A stretch of DNA of 64,000 bases from JBGPLJ01 sp963826145 (lineage in GTDB: Bacteria; Pseudomonadota; Gammaproteobacteria; Steroidobacterales; Steroidobacteraceae). Every line of letters begins with the position of its first letter. Positions within the stretch are counted from its first letter, which is position 1. The stretch is taken from contig CAWGVW010000001.1 of assembly GCA_963826145.1 (NCBI GenBank), forward strand, positions 1,612,001 through 1,676,000, written 5' to 3'. The notes below the pieces were generated by a model. The model worked only from the letters and a program-made list of their open reading frames with translations, ran no database searches and was not told the origin of the DNA. Of this stretch, positions 20,872 through 36,189 are shown in pieces. Position numbers and translations under genes: made by a program.

Positions 20872-21264
20872 TCAGGGTTTGGCTGGCGCGGGCGCTTCAG
20901 GTGCACTCTCGACCGGCGTGCCCGTCGTCGCGGGCTGAGTGACCGGAGGCTGGGACGACGGCGGCGCCTTCGCCGCATCCTGTTGTTGCTGCTGTTCCAG
21001 CCGTTGCTCGAGCGCAGAGCGCGTATCGACCTTCGGCTGCCCGATGAAGGCAAGCACCGCGCTCGTCGCAAAAAAGAGCGTCGCAAGCACGGCCGTGGCG
21101 CGCGAAAACACCGTGTGCGTACCGCGCGCGCCGAATACCGTGCCGGAAGCGCCGGCACCGAAGCCCGCGCCCGCGTCGGCGCCCTTGCCGCGCTGGATCA
21201 GGACCAGGCCGATGATCACTGTTGCCAGGATCAGGTGCACGGTGATCAGGATGGAATACAACAT
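20872..21264 (-). CDS. secG: Preprotein translocase subunit SecG
   Basis: The 130-residue inner-membrane partner of SecYE has two hydrophobic helices (LYSILITVHLILATVIIGLVL and FSRATAVLATLFFATSAVLAF). The conserved cytoplasmic loop QRGKGADAGAGFGAGASGTVFG lies between them. The C-terminal tail after residue 90 is low-complexity: a Gln run, then Pro/Ala/Thr repeats ending APEAPAPAKP. I chose ATG 21264 because the 65 residues before it would come from sequence overlapping tpiA. tRNA-Leu follows and tpiA precedes it by 31 bp. Confidence 0.93.
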   Translation of the reverse strand: MLYSILITVHLILATVIIGLVLIQRGKGADAGAGFGAGASGTVFGARGTHTVFSRATAVLATLFFATSAVLAFIGQPKVDTRSALEQRLEQQQQQDAAKAPPSSQPPVTQPATTGTPVESAPEAPAPAKP

Positions 21265-21295
21265 GGCTCGACTTCTCTTCGCTTGAACGGTTTGC

Positions 21296-22051
21296 CTAGG
21301 ACTGCGCCGCGGCGCAGATCCGCATGAATTCCTCACCCTTGAGCGATGCTCCGCCCACCAGGCCGCCGTCGACGTCTGGCATCGCGAAGATCTCGCCGGC
21401 ATTGGCGGCCTTGACGCTGCCGCCGTAAAGGATGCGGATTGCGCCCGCAATCTTAGCATCCTGACGCGCGAGCCGGCCCCGGATGAAGGCGTGCACGGCC
21501 TGGGCCTGCTCGGGCGTCGCGTTCTTCCCCGTTCCGATCGCCCACACAGGCTCGTAGGCGATGACAGCCTGGGCGAACGCGGCGATCCCCGAGAGTCCGA
21601 GCACGGCGTCTAGCTGACGCGCGATAACCGCCTCCGTTTCCGACTTTTCGCGCTCATCGAGCGTTTCGCCGACGCAGAGAATCGGAATCATCTTCTGCTG
21701 CTGTACCGCGAGGAATTTCCGCGCCACGAGCGCATCGTCCTCCCGGTAGATCTGCCGCCGTTCGGAATGGCCAATGATGACGTACTTGCAGCCGACATCC
21801 CGCAGCATCGCGGCCGCCACTTCGCCCGTGAACGCCCCCACCGGTTCGGCACAGACGTTCTGCGCACCGACGACGACCGGCGTGTCCTTGACCGCGCGGA
21901 TGACTTCCGCGAGATAAATGACCGGCGGAAAGACCGCAACTTCCGCGCGGTCCTCGCCCGACAGGCCCTGCACAATGGCGGCGACCAGCACGGTGTTCTC
22001 GGCGCGCGAGCCGTGCATTTTCCAGTTACCGGCAACGAGAGGCTTACGCAT
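21296..22051 (-). CDS. tpiA: Triosephosphate isomerase
   Basis: The 251-residue TIM-barrel enzyme interconverts dihydroxyacetone phosphate and glyceraldehyde 3-phosphate. The catalytic residues are in place: Asn/Lys in VAGNWKMHG (near residues 10-13), His in IIGHSERRQ and Glu in AYEPVWAIGTGKNAT, with the phosphate-binding LYGGSVKAANA. The ATG at 22051 has AAGGAT upstream. The reading frame stays open beyond it into glmM antisense sequence, which is not part of the gene. Confidence 0.97.
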   Translation of the reverse strand: MRKPLVAGNWKMHGSRAENTVLVAAIVQGLSGEDRAEVAVFPPVIYLAEVIRAVKDTPVVVGAQNVCAEPVGAFTGEVAAAMLRDVGCKYVIIGHSERRQIYREDDALVARKFLAVQQQKMIPILCVGETLDEREKSETEAVIARQLDAVLGLSGIAAFAQAVIAYEPVWAIGTGKNATPEQAQAVHAFIRGRLARQDAKIAGAIRILYGGSVKAANAGEIFAMPDVDGGLVGGASLKGEEFMRICAAAQS

Positions 22052-22085
22052 GAATCCTTGAGCAGGTGCCAAAAAAAGGGGCGCA

Positions 22086-22114
22086 AGACTAATGGCAGGG
22101 AGCCGCAAAATCAA
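22086..22114 (-). promoter_or_regulatory. Candidate sigma-70 promoter before tpiA-secG-tRNA-Leu-nuo
   Basis: On the minus strand TTGATT (22114-22109) and TAGTCT (22091-22086) are separated by exactly 17 bp. This lies 35 bp upstream of the tpiA start in the 125-bp gap after glmM, the largest non-coding gap ahead of the nuo operon apart from the tRNA. The -10 box is weak, so this is a suggestion only. A run of seven T follows in the presumed leader. Confidence 0.35.
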
Positions 22115-22176
22115 TGAGATGGGCCACTTTCCGCCTGGGTGCAGGGGAAAGGGGGCCTGAGGGGGCAAAAGCCCGT

Positions 22177-23510
<1,334 letters not shown>

Positions 23511-23514
<4 letters not shown>

Positions 23515-24344
23515 GTCGATACTCCCCGCAAAGCCGCGACGGTCTTCATGGCATCGACGGTCGCCGCCACGTCGTGCGCGCGAATGATAGCTGCTCCATT
23601 CCAGGCCGCGAGCGTCGCGAGCGCGATACTCCCAGCCAAGCGCCCGTCGACCGGGCGGCCCGTGATGCGGCCAACCGTGCTCTTGCGCGATACGCCAATC
23701 ACGAGCGGCCGTTCGAGCCAGATGTAATCGTGCAGCTTCGCGATCAGGCGCAGATTGTGTTCGAGCGTCTTGCCGAAGCCGATTCCCGGATCGACAGCGA
23801 TACGGTCCCGCGCAATCCCGGATGCTTCGCAGGCTGCCACACGCGCCATCAGGAAGTCCCGGACTTCGATCACGACGTTACCGTACTCGGGTGATTCCTG
23901 CATGGATGTGGGATCGCCCTGCATGTGCATGAGGCAGACGGCCGCATCGGTGTTCGCTACTGCATGCATGGCGTCCAGGTCCTGCAGGGCGTTCACGTCG
24001 TTCACCATTTCCGCCCCGGCGGAGAGCGCCGCGCGCATAACCTTCGGCCGGCGCGTGTCGATTGAGATAACGACGCCGATCCGCGGACTCAGCCGCTCGA
24101 TCACGGGAATGACCCGGCGCAATTCCTCTTCGACGGCGACGGGTGCGGCGCCAGGCCGCGTTGATTCGCCGCCGACATCGATAATGACGGCGCCCTCCTC
24201 GGCCATCCGCACTGCGTTGTCGACCGCGATCGCCGGGTCGAGGAACCGGCCGCCATCCGAGAACGAGTCGGGCGTGACGTTGAGTACGCCCATGACACAG
24301 GGTTGCGCCAGGGATATGACTTTGGAACCGCAGCGCAGCTGCAT
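23511..24344 (-). CDS. folP: Dihydropteroate synthase
   Basis: This 277-residue TIM-barrel enzyme of folate synthesis condenses p-aminobenzoate with hydroxymethyldihydropterin pyrophosphate; it is the sulfonamide target. Motifs present are GVLNVTPDSFSDGG, DVGGESTRPGA, ISIDTRRPKVM, MVNDVNAL and GVSRKSTVGRITG. I chose ATG 24344 (MQLRCGSK), which has CAGGA upstream. An in-frame ATG at 24410 would add 22 unconserved residues. It overlaps glmM by four bases and follows ftsH. Confidence 0.94.
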
Positions 24345-24427
24345 GACGTCCTGAGGACCTTGAGGGGCAAAGAAAAACCGGCGGTAACTTTCGCTGCCGC
24401 CGGTTTCCACTGCAAGTCTTTAATGCT

Positions 24428-26332
<1,905 letters not shown>

Positions 26333-26404
26333 AGCGTGTCCTCTTGGGGGTTTAGACGATACGCGGCGCTTGGACTCGCGGATGCGAAGGGCGTTCCAAA
26401 GCTA

Positions 26405-27043
26405 CTACAGACGGAAACCCTTGGCCAATAAGTACATTTCGGCACTGCGGGCCCTCGACGCCTGTGGTTTTCTAAGCCGGACATCGTCAAATGCCTTGCG
26501 TGCCGTGCCCACGAGCTCCTGGAACCCGCTGCCCTGGAAAACCTTCGTGAGAAGATGGCCCCCAGGCTTCAAAACCTGCCGGGCAAAATCGAGTGCCAGT
26601 TCAGTGAGATACATCGTTCGTGGCTGATCGACAACGTCGAGGCCACTGAGGTTGGGGGCCATGTCTGACATTACAAGATCGATGGGACGGCCGGCGACGC
26701 GCGCGAGCACCTGATCGAGCACAGGCTGCTCGCGAAAATCGCCTTGTATGAAGTACACGCCTTCGATGGCGTCCATCGGCAACAAGTCTATTGCGATCAG
26801 CTCGCCCTTGGCGCCGAGCTGGCGCGCAGCGTACTGGCTCCACGCGCCAGGCGCGGCACCGAGGTCGATCACCCGTTGCCCCGGCTTGAGAATCCGGTCG
26901 CTCTTCTGGATCTCCTCGAGCTTGTAGACGGCGCGCGAGCGCCAGCCTTCCTGCTGTGCGCGCTTCACATACTCGTCGGTGACGTGTTCCTGCAGCCAGC
27001 GTGCGCTGCTCTTGCTGCGTCGGGATGATTTGGGCTTCGGCAT
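26405..27043 (-). CDS. rlmE: 23S rRNA (uridine 2'-O) methyltransferase
   Basis: The 212-residue SAM-dependent enzyme methylates U2552 in the A loop of 23S rRNA. The SAM-binding motif is VIDLGAAPGAWSQYA, and the catalytic K-D-K-E set is visible: SRAVYKLEE, MSDMAPNLSG, LLTKVFQGSGF and RSAEMYLLAKGF. The basic N-terminus (KSSRRSKSSARW) contacts rRNA. It lies 17 bp after greA and 72 bp before ftsH. Confidence 0.96.
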   Translation of the reverse strand: MPKPKSSRRSKSSARWLQEHVTDEYVKRAQQEGWRSRAVYKLEEIQKSDRILKPGQRVIDLGAAPGAWSQYAARQLGAKGELIAIDLLPMDAIEGVYFIQGDFREQPVLDQVLARVAGRPIDLVMSDMAPNLSGLDVVDQPRTMYLTELALDFARQVLKPGGHLLTKVFQGSGFQELVGTARKAFDDVRLRKPQASRARSAEMYLLAKGFRL

Positions 27044-27060
27044 GGCGGCGGCGGCCGCCC

Positions 27061-27533
27061 TCAGTCGTAGCGGACAGCGATGATCTCGTAGCTGCGGGTA
27101 CCGGCAGGCGCCGCGACGTCGACGACATCGGAGACACGCTTCCCGATGAGCGCCCGCGCAATCGGCGACGAGACGGAAATCCAGCCCTGTCGAATGTCGG
27201 CTTCCGCATCGCCGACGAGCTGATAGACCACCTTGGAGCCGTCTTCCTGGTCTTCCAGTTCGACCGTGGAGCCGAACACCACCTTGCCAGAGGCGGACAG
27301 GCGGCTGACGTCGATGATCTCGGCGGTCGAAAGCTTCGATTCGATCTCGCCGATACGGCCCTCGATGAAACCCTGCTGCTCGCGGGCCGCGTGATATTCG
27401 GCGTTCTCCGACAGATCGCCGTGGCTTCTCGCCTCCGCGATTGCCTTGATGATGTTCGGCCGGTCCTCGGCCTTGAGCTTCTTCAGCTCCGCCCGCAGGC
27501 GCTCCGCGCCCCGAAGTGTCAATGGCTCGCGCT

Positions 27534-27537
<4 letters not shown>
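27061..27537 (-). CDS. greA: Transcription elongation factor GreA
   Basis: The 158-residue factor stimulates cleavage of backtracked RNA in stalled RNA polymerase. The N-terminal coiled coil contains ELKKLKAEDRPNIIKAIAEARSHGDLSENAEYHAA with the acidic tip (DLSENAEY). The C-terminal globular domain includes DEADIRQGWISVSSPIARALIGK (reading DAEADIRQGWISVSSP). The GTG start at 27537 overlaps the carB stop as GTGA, so translation is probably coupled to carB. Confidence 0.96.
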
Positions 27538-30758
<3,221 letters not shown>

Positions 30759-30772
30759 CGGCTCGGGGCCCG

Positions 30773-31978
30773 TCAGACCGGCGCGTCGCGCGTTTCGGAC
30801 GCCACGCGCTTGCTGCGCGGCTCTGGTCGGGATTGCCGTGGCAGCGACTGCAGGCGCTTCACCATCAGGTACATGAATTGTTCGAATAGCGGCTTCAGGT
30901 CATGCGGGCCCGGGCTCGCTTCCGGATGTCCCTGAAAACTGAAGGCCGGACGATCGCTGCGCGCGAGGCCTTGGAGCGATCCGTCGAAGAGCGAACGATG
31001 AGTCGCCTTGAGATTCGCTGGCAGCGTCGCTTCATCGACCGCGAACCCGTGGTTCTGGCTCGAGATCGCGACGCGTCCGCTTTCGAGCTCGACCACCGGA
31101 TGATTGGCGCCGTGATGGCCGAACTTCATCTTGACGGTCTTCGCGCCGCTCGCAAGGCCGAGCAGCTGATGTCCGAGGCAGATGCCGAAGATCGGGATGT
31201 CGGTGTCGAGGAAGCGCTGGATCGCTTTGATCGCATAGTCGCAGGGTTCCGGATCACCGGGGCCGTTCGAGAGGAAGATGCCGTCCGGTCCGAGCGCGAG
31301 CACCTGGTCAGCCGGCGTCATCGCGGGCACCACGGTCACGCGGCAGCCGAAGTCCGCGAGGAGCCGCAGAATATTGCGCTTGATGCCAAAGTCGTAGGCG
31401 ACCACATGCAGCCGGCTGATCGACCGTACAGGACCCGGCGACGCGTCGCGCCAGATCGAACCCGCGTTCCACTGATACAGGCGCTTGGTCGAGACGACCT
31501 TCGCGAGGTCCATGCCCTTGAGGCCAGGAAATTTGCGGGCGGCCTTCACAGCGGCGCCTTCATCGATGGTGTCACCCGTCATGAGGCAACCCGACTGGGC
31601 ACCCTTCTCCCGCAGGATGCGCGTGAGCTTTCGGGTGTCGATCTCCGCGATCGCAACGATTTTGCCGCGCTGAAGGAACGCGGACAGCGATTCGGCCGCG
31701 CGCCAGTTGCTGTGCAGGAGCGGCAGATCCCGTATCACAAGACCCGCGGCATAAACCTGTTGACTCTCGACGTCCTCGGGATTGGCACCGGTGTTGCCGA
31801 TATGCGGATACGTCAGCGTGACGATCTGCCGGCAGTAGGACGGGTCGGTGAGGATTTCCTGATAGCCGGTAATGGCGGTATTGAAAACAACTTCGCCGGT
31901 GGTATTGCCTTTCGCCCCGATTGAAATACCGCGCAGAACGGTACCGTCCTCGAGCGCCAACACGGCCGGTGTCGTCAC
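30773..31978 (-). CDS. carA: Carbamoyl-phosphate synthase small subunit (glutaminase)
   Basis: This 401-residue protein supplies ammonia from glutamine to CarB through a tunnel. The class I glutamine amidotransferase triad is visible: nucleophile Cys in FGICLGHQLLGLASG, His and Glu in QGHPEASPGPHDLK. The N-terminal CPSase domain starts AVLALEDGTVLRGISIG. I chose GTG 31978, which has GAGGA about 10 nt upstream; ATG starts up to 32041 would add a basic, unconserved leader. The C-terminus after residue 380 (KRLQSLPRQSRPEPRSK) is an extra basic tail compared with E. coli. Confidence 0.93.
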   Translation of the reverse strand: MTTPAVLALEDGTVLRGISIGAKGNTTGEVVFNTAITGYQEILTDPSYCRQIVTLTYPHIGNTGANPEDVESQQVYAAGLVIRDLPLLHSNWRAAESLSAFLQRGKIVAIAEIDTRKLTRILREKGAQSGCLMTGDTIDEGAAVKAARKFPGLKGMDLAKVVSTKRLYQWNAGSIWRDASPGPVRSISRLHVVAYDFGIKRNILRLLADFGCRVTVVPAMTPADQVLALGPDGIFLSNGPGDPEPCDYAIKAIQRFLDTDIPIFGICLGHQLLGLASGAKTVKMKFGHHGANHPVVELESGRVAISSQNHGFAVDEATLPANLKATHRSLFDGSLQGLARSDRPAFSFQGHPEASPGPHDLKPLFEQFMYLMVKRLQSLPRQSRPEPRSKRVASETRDAPV

Positions 31979-32092
31979 TTCACTTTTTCCTCGATGAGCT
32001 TCGCCTTCGGCGGCGCGCATTCTAGTTTTGCGTCGCGCCACTGTCCACGCGAAAAACTGCCGCGGGAGTTCACTTGATGAATACCGTCCAAG

Positions 32093-32899
32093 TCATTGTT
32101 TTCCGGAACCGACATCGTTCATTTCATAGCGCCCCGCTGGCTTCCCGGCGAGCCACAGCGCAGCGGTGACCGCGCCGCGCGCAAAAGCCATGCGATCCGA
32201 TGCTCGATGCTCGAGCACCAGCTGTTCGCCGAGGCCGGCAAACAGCACCCGGTGCTCGCCGACGATGTCGCCGCCGCGGGCAACCGAGAACCCGATCGTG
32301 TCCGGCTTCCTCGGCCCCGACGCGGCAGTGCGGATCGAATCGCCCGGGTTGCCGATCGCGAGCCCGCGCGCCTTAGCTGCAATCTCCCCGAGACGACGGG
32401 CCGTACCGGACGGTGCATCGACCTTATCGCGGTGGTGCGTCTCGTGGATTTCGATATCGAAGTCGGGAGGCAATGTCCGGGCAGCGGTGTCAACGAGTCG
32501 CATCAGAAGCTGCACGGCGAGACACATGTTGGGCGATGCGATGACGGCGATCCGCGCCGAAGCTGAATCGACGGCCTCGCGCTGCGCTGCCGTGAGCCCG
32601 GTGGTACCCAATACCCACGCACAACCGGCGGCGGAGATTGCACGCGCCCTCTCTTCGAGGCCTTCGGCCAATGCGAAATCGATGGCAACATCCGCTCCCT
32701 TGAGCGCCAGCGGGAGATCCGCGGTTACGGTCACGCCGACTGCGGGATGCCCAGCGAGTAACCCGACGTCCCTCCCCAGATGATGGCTGCGAGCGGATGC
32801 GCATGCGCCCGCGATGCGGGCCTGCGGACTTTCAGCGGCCGCGCAAACGAGTGCGCGCCCCATTCTTCCAGTGGCGCCCACAAGAGCGATGGCAGGCAT
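32093..32899 (-). CDS. dapB: 4-hydroxy-tetrahydrodipicolinate reductase
   Basis: The 268-residue NAD(P)H-dependent enzyme of lysine and diaminopimelate synthesis. It has an N-terminal Rossmann motif (ALVGATGRMGRALV), the LGTTGLTAAQ loop, ASPNMCLAVQLLMRLV, and the catalytic His/Lys region ETHHRDKVDAPSGTA. GFSVARGGDIVGEHRVLFAG follows. It starts 7 bp after dnaJ, and the dnaJ-dapB-carA order is conserved in pseudomonads and xanthomonads. The 114-bp gap between dapB and carA has no obvious regulatory element. Confidence 0.95.
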   Translation of the reverse strand: MPAIALVGATGRMGRALVCAAAESPQARIAGACASARSHHLGRDVGLLAGHPAVGVTVTADLPLALKGADVAIDFALAEGLEERARAISAAGCAWVLGTTGLTAAQREAVDSASARIAVIASPNMCLAVQLLMRLVDTAARTLPPDFDIEIHETHHRDKVDAPSGTARRLGEIAAKARGLAIGNPGDSIRTAASGPRKPDTIGFSVARGGDIVGEHRVLFAGLGEQLVLEHRASDRMAFARGAVTAALWLAGKPAGRYEMNDVGSGKQ

Positions 32900-32906
32900 A
32901 AAGTCC

Positions 32907-34037
32907 CTAGCGACCGATGTCTTCGAAGAACTTCTTCACGCCCTCGAGCCAGGTGCGCTCGCGTGGGTTGTGCTCGCGCCGGTCATTGCGCAGCGATTCG
33001 TCGAATCTTCGCAGAAGTTCCTTCTGCTCGCCCGTGAGATTCACCGGCGTTTCAACGGTGACGCGGCAAAAGAGGTCGCCTGTCGCACCGCCGCGCACCG
33101 GTTTCACGCCCTTCTCTCGCAGCCGGAACATCCGGCCGGACTGCGTCTCAGCGGGAATCTTGAGAGACACGTGACCGTGGAGCGTCGGCACTTCGACCGA
33201 ACCACCGAGGACGGCGGTCGAATAGCTGACCGGGACCTCGCACGAGAGGTGGCTGCCGTCCCGCTCGAAGATCTCGTGGTCACGCACCTGAACTTCGACG
33301 TACAGATCGCCGTGCGGGCCGCCATTGCGCCCGGCTTCGCCCTCACCGGAGAGCCGGATGCGATCGCCGGTGTCGACGCCAGCCGGCACCTTCACCGAAA
33401 GTTTCTTGTTGCGCCGGACGCGACCCTGGCCGAGGCACGTGTCGCAGGGGTTCGATACAATCTGTCCGCGGCCTTTGCAGCGCGGGCAGGTTTGCTGGAC
33501 GGTGAAGAATCCCTGACTCATCCGCACCTGCCCGGCGCCGCCGCAGGTATCGCAAGGCGTGGGGCTGCTGCCCTTCGCGGCTCCGCTTCCCTTGCAGGTG
33601 GCGCACTCGGACAGGACGGGAATTTCAAACTCCACCGAGTCGCCGAAAACGGCTTGCTCAAGGTCGAGCGTCACTTCGTAGCGCAGGTCCGCTCCACGGA
33701 ATACCTGCGAGCGGCCGCGGCGCCCGCCACCGAATATATCGCCGAACACGTCGCCGAAGATGTCGCCGAAGGCGTCAGCCGGATTGAAACCGCCACCTGA
33801 CCCGCGGGCGGCATCGACTCCGGCATGCCCGTATTGATCGTAAGCCGCGCGCTTCGGGGCATCCGTCAGCACTTCGTAGGCTTCCTTGGCCTCCTTGAAT
33901 TTCTCTTCGGCCTCATGGTCGCCCGGGTTGCGGTCCGGATGAAACTTCATCGCCAGGCGCCGATACGCCTTTTTGATGTCGGCTTCGCTCGCCGTGCGGG
34001 CAACGTCCAGCACTTTGTAGTAGTCACGCTTCGACAT
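32907..34037 (-). CDS. dnaJ: Chaperone DnaJ (Hsp40)
   Basis: The 376-residue co-chaperone stimulates DnaK ATPase and delivers clients. Its J domain carries HPD in MKFHPDRNPGD and is followed by a Gly/Phe-rich linker (ARGSGGGFNPADAFGDIFGD). The zinc-binding region has four CxxCxGxG repeats: CATCKGSG, CDTCGGAG, CPRCKGRG and CDTCLGQG. C-terminal beta domains follow. It lies 86 bp after dnaK, with a strong hairpin in the gap. Confidence 0.97.
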   Translation of the reverse strand: MSKRDYYKVLDVARTASEADIKKAYRRLAMKFHPDRNPGDHEAEEKFKEAKEAYEVLTDAPKRAAYDQYGHAGVDAARGSGGGFNPADAFGDIFGDVFGDIFGGGRRGRSQVFRGADLRYEVTLDLEQAVFGDSVEFEIPVLSECATCKGSGAAKGSSPTPCDTCGGAGQVRMSQGFFTVQQTCPRCKGRGQIVSNPCDTCLGQGRVRRNKKLSVKVPAGVDTGDRIRLSGEGEAGRNGGPHGDLYVEVQVRDHEIFERDGSHLSCEVPVSYSTAVLGGSVEVPTLHGHVSLKIPAETQSGRMFRLREKGVKPVRGGATGDLFCRVTVETPVNLTGEQKELLRRFDESLRNDRREHNPRERTWLEGVKKFFEDIGR

Positions 34038-34064
34038 GCCACCCCGTTCCCGGGACCTGACGCG

Positions 34065-34099
34065 ACGACCGCCGGCGATTCGTCATCGCCAGCGGTCGT
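34065..34099 (-). other. Long stem-loop between dnaK and dnaJ
   Basis: Two 15-base arms (34065-34079 and 34085-34099) are complementary at 14 positions, and the remaining one is a G-U wobble in RNA; the loop is 5 nt. The arm sequence on the coding strand starts ACGACCGCTGGCGAT. No T run follows, so it is not a classic terminator. It is placed where it could slow or stop part of the transcription into dnaJ or protect the dnaK 3' end from nucleases. Some read-through is expected because dnaJ, dapB and further genes follow closely. Confidence 0.75.
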
Positions 34100-34123
34100 T
34101 GCGTGCCCGAATTTCGTCCGCTC

Positions 34124-36082
34124 TTACGAGCTCTTGCGATCCTTGTCCTTCACTTCCTCGAATTCTGCGTCCACCGCATCTTCCTTGCCGCCACCCTTCG
34201 CGCCCGAATCCGTCCCTGAACCTTCGGACGCGCCCGGCCCTGTCGATGAGCTCTGACCCTCTGCACTTTGCGCGTACGCCTTTTGCAGCACCGCCTGAGA
34301 GACCTGGCCCAAGGCCTCGATCTTCGCTTCGAGCGCCACCTTGTCATCGCCGTCCATGACGCTCTTTACCTCAGCGACAGCGGCTTCGATCTTCTGCTTC
34401 TCGTCCGCCGTGACCTTCTCGCCCAGCTCTTTCACCGCTTTTTCGGTCGCGTGCACGAGGCTGTCCGCCTTGTTGCGCACGTCGACGAACTCACGGAAGC
34501 GCTTGTCTTCCTCCGCATGCGCCTCGGCCTCCTTCACCATGCGCTTGATCTCGGCTTCAGAGAGGCCGCTCGACGCCTTGATGACGATCTTCTGTTCCTT
34601 GTTGGTCTGCTTATCCTTCGCCGACACGTTGAGGATGCCATTCGCGTCGATATCGAACGTCACTTCGATCTGTGGCATGCCGCGCGGAAGCGGCGGAATC
34701 TCCGCGAGATCGAAGCGACCAAGCGACTTGTTGTCCGACGCGCGCTCGCGCTCGCCCTGCAGCACGTGGATCGTCACGGCCGTCTGGCTGTCGTCCGCCG
34801 TCGAGAATACCTGCTGGGCCTTGGTCGGAATCGTGGTGTTCTTCTCGATGAGCTTCGTCATCACGCCGCCGAGCGTCTCGATCCCGAGCGACAGCGGCGT
34901 GACGTCGAGAAGGAGCACGTCCTTTACTTCGCCGGAAAGCACGCCCGCCTGGATCGCGGCACCCACGGCAACCGCCTCATCGGGATTCACGTCCTTGCGC
35001 GGCTCCTTCCCGAAGAAATCCTTCACCGCCTTCTGCACGAGCGGCATGCGCGTCTGGCCGCCGACGAGGATCACCTCCGCGACATCCTTGGTCGAGAGGC
35101 CAGCGTCCTTAAGAGCGATGCGGCACGGCTCCACGGTCTTCGTGACGAGATCTTCGACGAGCGCCTCGAGCTTCGCCCGCGTGAGCTTGACGTTCAGGTG
35201 CTTCGGTCCATTCGCGTCAGCCGTGATGTACGGCAGGTTGACATCAGTCTGCTGCGTTGAGGAGAGCTCGATCTTCGCCTTCTCCGCGGCCTCTTTCAGG
35301 CGCTGCATGGCGAGCGGGTCCCTGCGCACGTCGACTCCGCTGTCCTTTTTGAATTCGTCGGCAATGAAATTGATGATGCGCAGGTCGAAATCCTCGCCGC
35401 CGAGGAAAGTGTCGCCGTTCGTGGAGAGCACTTCGAACTGGCGCTCGCCGTCGACCTCCGCTATCTCGATGATCGAGACGTCGAAGGTGCCGCCACCGAG
35501 GTCGTACACCGCGATCTTGCGATCACCGCCGTCCTTGTCGAGCCCATAGGCCAGGGCTGCCGCGGTCGGTTCGTTGATGATGCGCTTGACGTTGAGGCCC
35601 GCGATCCGACCTGCATCCTTGGTCGCCTGGCGCTGCGAATCGTTGAAATACGCCGGTACGGTGATGACCGCTTCGGTTACGGTGCTGCCGAGGTAGTCCT
35701 CGGCGGTCTTCTTCATCTTCATGAGCACGCGCGCCGATACTTCCGGCGGCGAGAGTTTCTTGCCGTGCGCGTCCACCCAGGCGTCGCCGTTGTCGGCCTT
35801 GACGATCTTGTACGGCACCATGCCGATGTCTTTCTGCACGACGTCGTCGGTGAACTTGCGACCAATGAGTCGCTTGACTGCGAAGAGCGTGTTCTGGGGA
35901 TTCGTCACCGCCTGGCGTTTCGCGGACTGGCCGACGATGACTTCGTCGTCCTTGGTGAAGGCGACGATCGAGGGCGTGGTGCGATCGCCTTCGCTGTTCT
36001 CGATGACGCGCGGCTTGCCGCCTTCCATCACGGCAACGCAGGAATTGGTCGTGCCGAGATCGATACCGATGACTTTGGACAT
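34124..36082 (-). CDS. dnaK: Chaperone DnaK (Hsp70)
   Basis: The 652-residue ATPase chaperone opens with the phosphate loop MSKVIGIDLGTTNSC and contains VPAYFNDSQRQATKDAG, the DLGGGTFDVSI loop and the linker DVTPLSLGIETLGG before the substrate-binding domain. The C-terminal lid ends in a Gly/Ser/Glu-rich tail with VDAEFEEVKDKD, the usual co-chaperone-contact ending. I chose ATG 36082 (MSKV) with CCGGAG upstream, rather than the ATG three codons earlier. The sigma-32-type promoter at 36119-36147 drives it. Confidence 0.97.
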   Translation of the reverse strand: MSKVIGIDLGTTNSCVAVMEGGKPRVIENSEGDRTTPSIVAFTKDDEVIVGQSAKRQAVTNPQNTLFAVKRLIGRKFTDDVVQKDIGMVPYKIVKADNGDAWVDAHGKKLSPPEVSARVLMKMKKTAEDYLGSTVTEAVITVPAYFNDSQRQATKDAGRIAGLNVKRIINEPTAAALAYGLDKDGGDRKIAVYDLGGGTFDVSIIEIAEVDGERQFEVLSTNGDTFLGGEDFDLRIINFIADEFKKDSGVDVRRDPLAMQRLKEAAEKAKIELSSTQQTDVNLPYITADANGPKHLNVKLTRAKLEALVEDLVTKTVEPCRIALKDAGLSTKDVAEVILVGGQTRMPLVQKAVKDFFGKEPRKDVNPDEAVAVGAAIQAGVLSGEVKDVLLLDVTPLSLGIETLGGVMTKLIEKNTTIPTKAQQVFSTADDSQTAVTIHVLQGERERASDNKSLGRFDLAEIPPLPRGMPQIEVTFDIDANGILNVSAKDKQTNKEQKIVIKASSGLSEAEIKRMVKEAEAHAEEDKRFREFVDVRNKADSLVHATEKAVKELGEKVTADEKQKIEAAVAEVKSVMDGDDKVALEAKIEALGQVSQAVLQKAYAQSAEGQSSSTGPGASEGSGTDSGAKGGGKEDAVDAEFEEVKDKDRKSS

Positions 36083-36118
36083 GGAAATCACACTCCGGAA
36101 ATGAACGGTTGGCGCGGT

Positions 36119-36147
36119 ACTTGGGGACTGGCCCTGGCGGCTTCAAG
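36119..36147 (-). promoter_or_regulatory. dnaKp: Sigma-32 (RpoH)-type heat-shock promoter of dnaK
   Basis: On the minus strand CTTGAAG (36147-36141) is followed after 14 bp by CCCCAAGT (36126-36119). The family consensus is CTTGAAA, 11-16 bp, CCCCATNT, so the match is close in both boxes and spacing. It lies in the 107-bp grpE-dnaK gap, with a predicted leader of about 30 nt. It would let dnaK-dnaJ be induced by heat independently of grpE. Confidence 0.7.
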
Positions 36148-36189
36148 CATCCTGGAAATACTTTCTGTCACGGTGCCACTCATTGCGCT

